Made by a program: the position numbers and the translations under genes
The notes under the pieces: model-generated
What the model was told of the DNA's origin: nothing
Seen by the model: only the letters and a program-made list of their open reading frames with translations
Database searches by the model: none
Assembly (NCBI RefSeq): GCF_019331715.1
Contig: NZ_JAHBBG010000008.1
Location: forward strand, 41,724-105,723
DNA from: Bifidobacterium simiiventris
GTDB lineage: Bacteria; Actinomycetota; Actinomycetes; Actinomycetales; Bifidobacteriaceae
Length of the DNA stretch: 64,000 nt
Direction of reading: 5' to 3'
In this document: one piece after another, positions 46,519 to 54,130 of the stretch
How the letters are laid out: every line of letters starts with the position of its first letter
How positions within the stretch are numbered: position 1 is the stretch's first letter

Positions 46519-46656
46519 GCAGAGGTCTTTTCGCAAAGTCTGAGGCAGCCGTCGGATGATACTTGTCGAGGAAGAGGCTTTTCTTGACCGTTAAGCACCC
46601 CCTATCTCGGGGTTCTTCATGTGCGGTTGCCTCAGACTTTGCGAAAAGACCTCTGC
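46519..46656. repeat. MITE-like element with 32-bp inverted ends
   Basis: Arms at 46519-46550 (GCAGAGGTCTTTTCGCAAAG...) and 46625-46656 match at 31 of 32 positions around a 74-base centre. The centre contains a small terminator-like hairpin ACCCCCTATCTCGGGGTTCTT (about 46597-46617). TCTGAGGCAGAT/TCTGCCTCA motifs continue outside. No coding capacity. It separates the acyltransferase-like gene from the metallopeptidase gene. Confidence 0.75.
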
Positions 46657-46734
46657 GACGGTGAGAATCTGCCTCAAGGTTTGCAAAAAGGGGATCAACA
46701 TGCCGTCGGCAGGGCTGTCCGCGACGCCGTGACA

Positions 46735-47367
46735 ATGGGTCGTATGCCTGTTCGCCGTTCAACCGCTTCGCCGCGCCCGCCCCAGATCATGACCATTGAC
46801 GGGATGGCCGTGACGGTGACGCGTAAGGCGATCAAGAATATGTATCTGCGCGTGCGGCCGGCGGATGGTGGCGTGGAGGTTTCCGCCCCGTTGCGCATGA
46901 GTGAGCGGCAGATCGTTGATTTCGTGCGCGGGAGGCGCGAGTGGATCGCACGAGCGCAGGCTCGGTTGAGTGAGTTGCGCGAGCGGCAACAATCTGCGGG
47001 TGCGGCCGACGCAGTGTGGACGGATGATCTTGCACGGCAGGCGGAAGAGGCGATCAAAGCGGCGCTTCCAGGATTGCTGGCGAAATGGGAGCCGATCATC
47101 GGGCGTGCGCCTTCGCATATTTCGTTGCGCATCATGACTTCGCGCTGGGGGTCCTGCACGCCCAAAACCGGGAGAATCCGGCTGAACCTGCAACTGGGGC
47201 TGTTGGACCCGAAATTTCTTGAATCCGTGCTCGTGCATGAGATGACGCATCTGTGGAATACGCGAGGCCACGGCTCCGAGTTCCAGCGGCGCATGGACCT
47301 GTACCAGCCGAACTGGCGGCAGCTCAAGCGCGAACTTGATCGTCATCCGGTGATGCAGCGGCCGTGA
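46735..47367 (+). CDS. DUF45/YgjP-type M48 metallopeptidase
   Basis: This 210-residue protein has the zinc-protease signature HEMTHLWNTRGHGSEF near residue 165 (HExxH with a further His downstream) and the preceding SRWGSCTPKTGRIRLNLQL block typical of DUF45/YgjP. The N-terminal half carries the family strand VTRKAIKNMYLRVRPADG. It is cytoplasmic. The start is uncertain: ATG 46735 or 46744, neither with a clear ribosome-binding site; the frame reaches back into the repeat at 46621. The function of the family is not well defined; some members are encoded next to restriction systems, which is not the case here. Confidence 0.85.
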   Translation: MGRMPVRRSTASPRPPQIMTIDGMAVTVTRKAIKNMYLRVRPADGGVEVSAPLRMSERQIVDFVRGRREWIARAQARLSELRERQQSAGAADAVWTDDLARQAEEAIKAALPGLLAKWEPIIGRAPSHISLRIMTSRWGSCTPKTGRIRLNLQLGLLDPKFLESVLVHEMTHLWNTRGHGSEFQRRMDLYQPNWRQLKRELDRHPVMQRP

Positions 47368-47426
47368 GCCCATACCGCGCCATGCGCCGACCTCTCTTGG
47401 CTGTGGCTCACGACCCGCACATCGTC

Positions 47427-47622
47427 TCCCGGGCATACGGCCGGTTCAGGCCGTCTTTCCGACCGTATGCCCGGGAGGAAGCCGGATGAGAGGTGGTGTT
47501 CCCGGGCATACGGCCGTTTGGGTATGTTGTTTCGGCCGTATGCCCGGGAGGTTGGAGTATTGACGGTTATGTTCCCGGGCATACTGCCGGTTTGGACTGT
47601 CTTTGCGGCCGTATGCCCGGGA
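47427..47622. repeat. Three CCCGGGCATACGGCCG hairpins
   Basis: Copies at 47427-47476, 47500-47549 and 47573-47622, evenly spaced with 73-bp periodicity. They lie between the converging metallopeptidase and dps genes. A degenerate half-copy follows near 47675-47693 (GCGGCCATATACCCGGGG). Confidence 0.88.
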
Positions 47623-47738
47623 ACCTAGCCGGCCACAGCCGGCCACGTCGTTTGTGACCATGACCGGAATGGTTGCGGCCATATACCCGGGGAGAACCTA
47701 GGCACCAGGAGCTGGACGGGATTGTTCCTTGATATGAA

Positions 47739-47792
47739 CAACGGCCGTAACCGTGCCCGATCATCTGGACCGGGACTCGGTTACGGCCGTTG
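47739..47792 (-). terminator. Hairpin terminator of dps
   Basis: Perfect 15-bp arms CAACGGCCGTAACCG (47739-47753) and CGGTTACGGCCGTTG (47778-47792), 26 bases after the dps stop. Confidence 0.7.
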
Positions 47793-47817
47793 CTGCGGGA
47801 TAATCCGGAGCATCCGC

Positions 47818-48297
47818 TCACGCAAGGTGCGAACGCATGAACCAGTGAAACTTCTCAAGCTGCTGCACATGATCCTGGATGATGTTGGAGCTGACGAAGT
47901 CGAGCTCGTCCAGCTCTGCCACCGCGCGGCGATCCTCCGCGATGAACGCATCGTAGTATTCGATCAGCGCCTCGAGGTACGCAGTGGTGCCGGCGCGGCC
48001 TTCCGTGTCGAACGGCTTCCACGTGCGGTTGCGCACGATCGCATCCGCACGGCCGTCCGGGGTGCCGCCCAGCGTGGCGATGCGCTCGGCCGTCTCGTCG
48101 GCCTGAGCCAGCACGGATTCGACCTCCGGGTCGAGCATCTCGTGCACGGCGATGAAGTTCGGTCCGGTCACGTTCCAGTGCGCGTGCTTGAGCACCAGCG
48201 CGGCCTCCTGCTCCTGGCTGAGGCGGTTCTGCAGGATGGCGATGGCCTTTTCGGACGTGGCCTCGTCGAGTCCGGGAACAACGAATGCAAGCGTCAT
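47818..48297 (-). CDS. dps: Dps-family DNA-binding ferritin
   Basis: This 159-residue mini-ferritin assembles into a dodecamer that oxidises and stores iron and protects DNA from peroxide. The ferroxidase signature is KHAHWNVTGPNFIAVHEMLD (about residues 37-56), followed by DETAERIATLGG. The last helix ends QQLEKFHWFMRSHLA. The N-terminal Lys-rich DNA-binding tail of some Dps proteins is absent. The ATG has AAAGGAG upstream. It fits with the peroxide-defence genes ahpC and the AhpF-like reductase further right. Confidence 0.94.
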   Translation of the reverse strand: MTLAFVVPGLDEATSEKAIAILQNRLSQEQEAALVLKHAHWNVTGPNFIAVHEMLDPEVESVLAQADETAERIATLGGTPDGRADAIVRNRTWKPFDTEGRAGTTAYLEALIEYYDAFIAEDRRAVAELDELDFVSSNIIQDHVQQLEKFHWFMRSHLA

Positions 48298-48430
48298 AGC
48301 TCGCTCCTTTCGATCAGCGGCTCCTTGTGGGAACCATGTATGTCCACTCTACGCGCCGCAATCACACGCCGTGCGCGGGCCGGCAGTGGCCTACCTCACA
48401 CTGCCGGCCCGCTGCCCATTCCCTTGGCGT

Positions 48431-48546
48431 CGCGGGAGCGTGACCGGGAGCGCCGTACCTGTGATGGCGGTATCGCAAAACGTTGAAATATCAAGGTTTT
48501 TGCGATGGGAGCGCTGGAGTGGGGGCGCTCCCGGTCACGCTCCGCG
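48431..48546. repeat. Nested palindrome between dps and CNNM gene
   Basis: Outer arms CGCGGGAGCGTGACCGGGAG... (48431-48454) and its near-complement (48524-48546) enclose an inner inverted repeat ATCGCAAAA (48472-48480) / TTTTTGCGAT (48498-48507), whose centre TTGAAATATCAA is itself nearly symmetric. A further partial copy of the outer arm (GACCGGTGCGTGATCGGG) follows at 48557. Nothing coding is seen in 48298-48677. Confidence 0.75.
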
Positions 48547-48651
48547 TGATTATGCGACCGGTGCGTGATCGGGTATCGGCAATTATGGACTCGCCGTTGG
48601 CGAGACTCAGTGCTGCCCTCGCTCAACTATCGTTTCGCTCAGGCCTTGGCT

Positions 48652-48674
48652 ACGGACAGTCCACTGGACTGTCC
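48652..48674 (-). terminator. Small palindrome at the CNNM gene end
   Basis: CGGACAGTCCA-C-TGGACTGTCCG, 11-bp arms around one base, four bases beyond the stop codon of the minus-strand gene. There is no T-run, so the terminator role is tentative. Confidence 0.5.
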
Positions 48675-48677
48675 GCT

Positions 48678-49979
48678 TCACGCCTCGGCAGCCTTGCGCA
48701 CCTCGAGCGTTTCGATGCGGCGTCCGTCGACCTTGGTGACGACCATGTCGTAGCCATCATCGGAATGCAGCACGTCGCCCTCCTCGCCCATCTTGCCGGT
48801 GTGCGCAAGGAAGTACCCGGCCACCGTCTCGTACGGGCCATCCTCCAGCTCGATGCCGGTCAGGTCGTCGAAGTCCTCGATCGTCATGCCGCCGTCGATC
48901 GTCGCCACGCCGTTCACGAACGCGCTGCGCCCGTTCTTCCCGGTCTTGCCCGCCTCTTCCGGCAGATCGTATTCGTCGCGGATGTCGCCCACCAGCTCCT
49001 CGGTCATGTCCTCGAGCGTGACGATGCCGTCGGTGCCGCCGTATTCGTCGATCACCACGGCCAGATGAATGCCGCGTTTGCGCAGCAGCGACAGGCTCGG
49101 CAGCAGCTTCGACGTGCCCGGCAGCGAGATCCCCTCGCGCGTCACATCGGCCACGGTCTTCGCGTTCGGATCGCGCACGTCGAGCAGGTCACGCACGTGC
49201 ACGAAACCGATCACGTCGTCGAAATCCTTGCCGGTGACCGGGTAACGCGAGTACGGCATCTCGCGAACGTATGCAGCGGCATCAGCGATCGACTGCGAGC
49301 CGTCCAAAAACACGACGTCCGCGCGCGGGCGCATGACCTCGGCCACGATCGTCTCGGACGCGTCGAACACATCGTCCAGGATCGTGCGCTCGTCCTTGCT
49401 CAGCGACGTGTTCGTATTGACCAGCACGCGCAACTCGTCGTCGGAGACCTCGCTTTCCGTTTCGTTCGGATCGAAGCCGAGCAGACGGACGATGCCGTTC
49501 GTGTTCTTGCCGATCAACCAGATGATCGGACGGCATACGGTTGCAAAGATATCGATCGCGGGCACGACGGCGCGCGCGATCTGCTCGGTGCGCTGCATGG
49601 CGATGCGCTTCGGGACCATTTCCGAGATGACGATCGAGCAGTACGAGATGATGAGCGTGAGACTGATGGTGGTCAGCGGCGCGGCGATGTGCGCGGGCAC
49701 GCCCCAGCTCTCGACGACGGGCACGATGTATGGGGAGATCGACGATTCGCCGAACGATGCGGACAGGAAGCCGCACAGCGTCACGCCGATCTGCACGGTG
49801 GACAGGAACGTGTTCGGGTCGCGGGCGATCTTCGCCACGCGGGCGCCGCGGGCATCCTCCTGTTCCATCTGGTCGATCTGCGAGCCGCGCAGCGAAACGA
49901 GCGCGAGTTCGGTGCCGGAGAACACGGAACCGAGCAGCAGGAAGACGAAGATCAGGAGGATGTTCATACCAAGTGACAT
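48678..49979 (-). CDS. CNNM/CBS-pair transporter-associated protein (HlyC/CorC family)
   Basis: This 433-residue membrane protein has an N-terminal DUF21/CNNM domain with about four helices (MNILLIFVFLLLGSVFSGTELALV, ISLTLIISYCSIVISEMVPKRIA in part). A linker leads to two CBS domains (from about residue 210; VMRPRADVVFLDG and LHLAVVIDEYGGTDGIVTLEDMTEELVG region) and a C-terminal CorC_HlyC domain (DGGMTIEDFDDLTG, YDMVVTKVDGRRIETL). The family is linked to Mg2+/Na+ or Co2+ transport; the older name hemolysin is misleading. ATG 49979 has GGAGGG close upstream. Confidence 0.92.
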   Translation of the reverse strand: MSLGMNILLIFVFLLLGSVFSGTELALVSLRGSQIDQMEQEDARGARVAKIARDPNTFLSTVQIGVTLCGFLSASFGESSISPYIVPVVESWGVPAHIAAPLTTISLTLIISYCSIVISEMVPKRIAMQRTEQIARAVVPAIDIFATVCRPIIWLIGKNTNGIVRLLGFDPNETESEVSDDELRVLVNTNTSLSKDERTILDDVFDASETIVAEVMRPRADVVFLDGSQSIADAAAYVREMPYSRYPVTGKDFDDVIGFVHVRDLLDVRDPNAKTVADVTREGISLPGTSKLLPSLSLLRKRGIHLAVVIDEYGGTDGIVTLEDMTEELVGDIRDEYDLPEEAGKTGKNGRSAFVNGVATIDGGMTIEDFDDLTGIELEDGPYETVAGYFLAHTGKMGEEGDVLHSDDGYDMVVTKVDGRRIETLEVRKAAEA

Positions 49980-50051
49980 GCCCTCCACTCTAGAGGTGTG
50001 GCACGTCAATCGGGGATGATTGATGACTGATGATGAGGTGCAATGATATGT

Positions 50052-50144
50052 GTCATTTCGACCGAACGCAGTGAGTGGAGAAATCTCTTGCCGTGCGATG
50101 ATTCTGAAAGATTTCTCCGCTCGCTTTCGCTCGGTCGAAATGAC
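50052..50144. repeat. GTCATTTCGA-family palindrome, CNNM-carbonic anhydrase
   Basis: A 93-bp copy: left arm GTCATTTCGACCGAACGC...GGAGAAATCTC, about 24-base spacer, right arm AAGATTTCTCC...GGTCGAAATGAC. Its arms are among the closest to those of the GIY-YIG-carrying copy. Confidence 0.9.
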
Positions 50145-50159
50145 GCGATTGATGCGAGA

Positions 50160-50888
50160 TCAGAAGCTGAGCACCTCGACCTTGCCCGTGGTGAGCTGGT
50201 AGCGCGCGCCGACGATCATGAGCTTGTCGTGCGCGAGCGCGTCCTGAATCACCTCGGAACGCGTGACGAGCTCCTCGATCGTGTGTGCCACGTGCACGCG
50301 TTCGAAATCCTCGTGCGCATCCAGTTCGGCCTGCCGCGCCTGCCACACCGACATGCCGACCGTGCGCAGCATGATCGACTCGGCCTGCGCGATCTGCTCG
50401 TCCAAATCGTCGATCGCCGCAGCGGCCTCCAGCGAGCTGGCCGGATCGTGCGTCGTCGCCGCGATCATCTTGTCCAGTTCGCGCGCGGCCAGGTCGATCG
50501 CACCGCAACCCTCGTGGCCGAGGATCACCAGCAGGCTGACGTGCAGCTTGCTGACAGCGTATTCAAGTGACGCGATCACCGCATCGTCGAGCACCTGCCC
50601 GGCTGTGCGCACGGTGAACAGGTCACCTAGTCCGGCATCGAACACGATCTCCGGAGGCACCCGCGAATCCGAGCATGCGAGCACGGCCGCATCCGGATTC
50701 TGCCGGTCGATCAGCGACTCGCGCGTGGTCGTGTCCTGCCACGGATGCTCCGGCTTGCCTTCCGCGAACCGCCGGTTGCCGGCCAGCATACGGCTCCACG
50801 TTGAGTTCGCGGTCGACTCGCGCTGCGCGTCGTCGCCGGCGTCCGGGTTGATGTCGTCACGGTCCTGTTCGAACTGGTCTGCTGCCAT
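50160..50888 (-). CDS. Beta-class carbonic anhydrase
   Basis: A 242-residue zinc enzyme interconverting CO2 and bicarbonate. Zinc ligands are visible as Cys and Asp in ACSDSRVPPE and His and Cys in LGHEGCGAID, the standard beta-class pattern. The N-terminal 45 residues are acidic and variable. ATG 50888 with GAGGAG upstream is used, although the frame stays open to 51041. It is divergent from ahpC, with a 188-base shared promoter region. Confidence 0.93.
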   Translation of the reverse strand: MAADQFEQDRDDINPDAGDDAQRESTANSTWSRMLAGNRRFAEGKPEHPWQDTTTRESLIDRQNPDAAVLACSDSRVPPEIVFDAGLGDLFTVRTAGQVLDDAVIASLEYAVSKLHVSLLVILGHEGCGAIDLAARELDKMIAATTHDPASSLEAAAAIDDLDEQIAQAESIMLRTVGMSVWQARQAELDAHEDFERVHVAHTIEELVTRSEVIQDALAHDKLMIVGARYQLTTGKVEVLSF

Positions 50889-51076
50889 GATGCTCCTCTT
50901 CGACGTGGTCCAAACGAGTCCATAGTAAGGCAAGCGCATGCCGAGCCGCGGTGTGATTATTCTCATGTGCGCTGCCAGCGCAGGGTTCGGCGCGGCGCGG
51001 ACGGCCGGGATACCATAGAAGACGGTGCGCGGGAAACGCATGTCCCGAGCCGAGATTTTTCACGAAAGGAACGACG

Positions 51077-51640
51077 ATGACCCTGCTGCAGCACGAGCTC
51101 ACCGATTTCAAGGTGCAGGCCTTCCAGAACAACGAATTCCACGAGGTGACCAAGGCTGATGTGCTCGGCCACTGGTCCGTGTTCTTCTTCTACCCGGCCG
51201 ACTTCACGTTCGTGTGCCCGACCGAGCTTGAGGACCTCGCCGCGAAGTACGAGGACTTCAAGAAGATCGGCTGCGAGATCTACTCCGTCTCGACCGACAC
51301 ACACTTCGTGCACAAGGCGTGGCACGACGCGAACGAGAAGATCGCGAAGATCCAGTACCCGATGCTGGCCGATCCGACCGCACTGCTCGCGCGCGACCTC
51401 GACACCTACAACGAGGCCGACGGCATGGCCGAGCGCGGCGACTTCATCGTGAATCCCGAAGGCAAGGTCGTGGCGTACGAGGTCATCTCCTCCAACGTCG
51501 GCCGTAATGCGGACGAGCTGCTGCGCCGCGTGCAGGCCTCGCAGTTCGTGTACGAGCACGGCGATCAGGTCTGCCCGGCCAAGTGGCAGCCGGGTGAGGA
51601 CACCATCGAGCCGAGCCTCGATCTGGTCGGCCTGCTCTGA
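51077..51640 (+). CDS. ahpC: Alkyl hydroperoxide reductase subunit C (2-Cys peroxiredoxin)
   Basis: This 187-residue peroxidase reduces hydrogen and organic peroxides. The peroxidatic Cys is in DFTFVCPTELEDLA (about residue 47) and the resolving Cys in GDQVCPAKWQPG near the C-terminus, the typical AhpC/Prx1 arrangement. The start ATG follows GAAAGGAAC. The AhpF/TrxB-like reductase at 52033 is the likely electron donor. A 390-base repeat-rich gap separates them, so they may be transcribed separately or with processing between. Confidence 0.96.
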   Translation: MTLLQHELTDFKVQAFQNNEFHEVTKADVLGHWSVFFFYPADFTFVCPTELEDLAAKYEDFKKIGCEIYSVSTDTHFVHKAWHDANEKIAKIQYPMLADPTALLARDLDTYNEADGMAERGDFIVNPEGKVVAYEVISSNVGRNADELLRRVQASQFVYEHGDQVCPAKWQPGEDTIEPSLDLVGLL

Positions 51641-51700
51641 TCTTGTGTGATTGATGCGGCTCTTCCTGCATGGACTCGATGCGAGTGATGCTGGCGGAGC

Positions 51701-52010
51701 CTCGGCTCCCTCGGCTGAGGGAGCTGTCGCGGCCGATAGGCCGTGACTGAGGGAGCGTACACGGTTACGGTCTTTGTAGCTATGGAACGTAAGGGGTGTA
51801 CGCTCCCCCAGTCAGCTTCGCTGACAGCCCCCTCAGCCGAGGGGGCCAAGGCGTATTTATGACACCCCCAGTCAGCTTTTGTTGACCGCGTCCTGCAAGT
51901 AAGGACAGCCTGTCTGCTGTTTTATATTGGCTCCCTGTCGGTTCGCACATTGCCTACAAACAACTCTGCTGTTTGCTTAACGGCAATGTCCCTCAGCCGA
52001 GGGGGCCAAG
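51701..52010. repeat. CTCGGCTCCCTC-family repeats between ahpC and the reductase gene
   Basis: A plus copy (about 51701-51755, CCTCGGCTCCCTCGGCTGAGGGAG...) and an inverted copy (about 51801-51850, CTCCCCCAGTCAGCTTCG...CCGAGGGGGCCAAG) form a large palindrome. A third, inverted copy is split: its first part is at about 51862-51884 and its last part CCCTCAGCCGAGGGGGCCAAG at 51990-52010, with about 105 bases inserted. A related copy lies inside the GH2 gene at 58666. No gene is seen in 51641-52032. Confidence 0.8.
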
Positions 52011-52032
52011 TTATATGTAAGGAGCTTTTTTC

Positions 52033-53931
52033 ATGACTGATACCAGCAATCTCTACGACGTGGTGGTGATCGGCGGCGGGCCGGCGGGCCTCACCGCGGG
52101 CCTGTACCTCGCGCGCGCTCGCTACCGCGTGCTCGTGCTTGAGAAGGACGATTTCGGCGGACAGATCACCATCACCAACGAAGTCGTGAACTACCCGGGC
52201 GTCGGCCGCACCACCGGCCGCGCGCTCACGCAGACCATGCGCCAGCAGGCCAAGGACTTCGGCGCGGAATTCCTGTCCGCGGAAGCCACCGGGCTCGACG
52301 TCGACGGCGACATCAAGACCGTGCACACCTCGCGCGGTGACCTGCGCACCTTCGGCATCGTGCTCGCCACCGGCGCATCCCCGCGCAAGCTTGGCTTCGA
52401 GGGTGAGGCCGAATACGCGGGACGCGGTGTGGCCTACTGTGCCACCTGCGACGGCGAGTTCTTCACCGGCCGCGAGGTCCTGGTCATCGGCGGCGGATTC
52501 GCGGCGGCCGAGGAATCCGTGTTCCTCACCAAGTACGCTTCCAAAGTCACCGTGCTCGTGCGCGAGCCGGACTTCACCTGCGACGCGTCCGTCGCGGCGG
52601 AGACGAAGCGCAATCCGAAGATCGAGGTGCGCTACAACACGGTGCTCGACGGCGTGACGGCCGGTCAGGGCGGCCTGCGCGAGGCGACGATCCGCAACGT
52701 TTCCACCGGCGAGAGCGAGACATGGAAACCGGCTGATGACGGCACGTTCGGCGTGTTCGTGTTCGCCGGATACGTGCCCGCGACCGATCTTGTGCGCGGC
52801 ATCGTCGAACTTGACGATCACGGATACGTGGTCACGCACGGCTATCTCGAGACGTCGGTGCCGGGCGTGTACGCGGCCGGTGATCTGCGCGTCAAGAACC
52901 TGCGTCAGGTCGTCACGGCGACCGCCGACGGTGCGATCGCGGCCGTCGAACTCGAACGGTACGCGAAGTCGATGAGCGAGAAGACTGGACTCGTGCCGCC
53001 GCGGCCGACCGCGTCCGCGTACGAACAGGCCGAAGCAAGTGCAGCCGCAAACGCGAACACCGCTGCGAACGCTGGCACCACGCCCGCCCCCGCGCCGGTC
53101 AAGCGCAGCGCGGATGCCGCCGCGGCCGCCGCACAGACCGCGAAGAAACCCGGCGAACTGTTCTCCGCCGCGATCAAGCAGCAGCTCGACGTCGTCTTCG
53201 GCCGTATGACCCGGCCGGTCACACTCGCGCTGGAATTGGACGACACCCCGCTGTCCGCGGAATTGCAAGGATTCATCGGAGAGATGGTCGCACTGTCCGG
53301 CGGCAAGCTGAACTCGGTCGTGATCGATGCGGCCGGCTTGGTCTCGGCTGTTGACGGCGAGAACGCGCCGACCGAACTGGTCGTCGGTGAGCCCGCGACG
53401 ATCGCACTGCCGGACGGCACCGAACTGCCAGTCTACGGTTCGCTGGATGACAACGGTCGCGCCGAGTTCGATCCGGCCGGACTGCTGCCAGTCGCGCGTC
53501 CTGCCGTGCGGTTGTGCGTGTGGGACGAGTCCGCCGGCCGACTGACGGCAACCGGACTTGCGTTCCACGGCGTGCCGAGCGGTCACGAGTTCAACTCGTT
53601 CGTGCTGGGACTGTACAACGCCGCCGGCCCGGGCCAGCCGTTGGACGACGACCTGCGCGAGCGTGCGACGGCGGCCAGCCCGACCGACATCATGATCCTC
53701 GTGTCGCTCACCTGTACGATGTGCCCGGAGACGGTGCTCGCCTCGCAGCGCATCGCCTCGCTCAACCCGGCCGTGCGGGCGGAGGCGTACGACATCTCGC
53801 ACTTCCCCGAGCTCAAGGACCAGTACGGCGCGATGAGTGTGCCGTGCATCGTCATCAATCAGGGCGGCGAGCAGAAGGTCGAGTTCGGCAAGAAGAGCGT
53901 GCCGCAGATGCTGAGCCTGATCGGGGCGTGA
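52033..53931 (+). CDS. AhpF/TrxB-like flavoprotein with C-terminal glutaredoxin-like domain
   Basis: This 632-residue fused reductase is expected to pass NADPH electrons to AhpC. Residues 1 to about 310 are a thioredoxin reductase module: VVIGGGPAGLTAGLYLARAR, FAD/NADPH motifs, CATC in AYCATCDGEFF, and VYAAGDLR. A linker of about 50 residues rich in Ala/Thr/Pro follows. From about residue 365 comes the double-thioredoxin-fold domain that in enterobacterial AhpF is N-terminal, here with redox CTMC in SLTCTMCPETV and the cis-Pro SVPCIVIN. The domain order is therefore the reverse of classical AhpF. AGGAG precedes the ATG. Confidence 0.92.
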   Translation: MTDTSNLYDVVVIGGGPAGLTAGLYLARARYRVLVLEKDDFGGQITITNEVVNYPGVGRTTGRALTQTMRQQAKDFGAEFLSAEATGLDVDGDIKTVHTSRGDLRTFGIVLATGASPRKLGFEGEAEYAGRGVAYCATCDGEFFTGREVLVIGGGFAAAEESVFLTKYASKVTVLVREPDFTCDASVAAETKRNPKIEVRYNTVLDGVTAGQGGLREATIRNVSTGESETWKPADDGTFGVFVFAGYVPATDLVRGIVELDDHGYVVTHGYLETSVPGVYAAGDLRVKNLRQVVTATADGAIAAVELERYAKSMSEKTGLVPPRPTASAYEQAEASAAANANTAANAGTTPAPAPVKRSADAAAAAAQTAKKPGELFSAAIKQQLDVVFGRMTRPVTLALELDDTPLSAELQGFIGEMVALSGGKLNSVVIDAAGLVSAVDGENAPTELVVGEPATIALPDGTELPVYGSLDDNGRAEFDPAGLLPVARPAVRLCVWDESAGRLTATGLAFHGVPSGHEFNSFVLGLYNAAGPGQPLDDDLRERATAASPTDIMILVSLTCTMCPETVLASQRIASLNPAVRAEAYDISHFPELKDQYGAMSVPCIVINQGGEQKVEFGKKSVPQMLSLIGA

Positions 53932-53962
53932 GTCTGAACGGCCCTGATTGGATATATGAATG

Positions 53963-54120
53963 TGGCCGGTTCCCGGGATTTTCTCTCAATAATCCCGGGA
54001 ACCGGCCATGTGCGTTTTTCAGGCGTAATCCGCGCCATTCCGCCAATTGCGTTTGTGCGGTTGTTGCATAATGTGCGATTGCCGGTTCCCGGGATGTTGG
54101 CGCCCGATCCCGGAAACCGG
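53963..54120. terminator. Two GCCGGTTCCCGGGAT hairpins between converging genes
   Basis: The first hairpin spans 53963-54008 with perfect 18-bp arms (TGGCCGGTTCCCGGGATT and its complement). The second spans 54081-54120 with arms GCCGGTTCCCGGGAT and ATCCCGGAAACCGG (one mismatch). They lie between the reductase and MFS genes and can serve as bidirectional terminators. Confidence 0.8.
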
Positions 54121-54130
54121 GGCCACCCAC

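Noticed and set aside
47427..47622. CRISPR-like 73-bp periodicity
   Set aside because: Only three units, each an internal palindrome of about 50 bp, with no unique spacers of uniform length.
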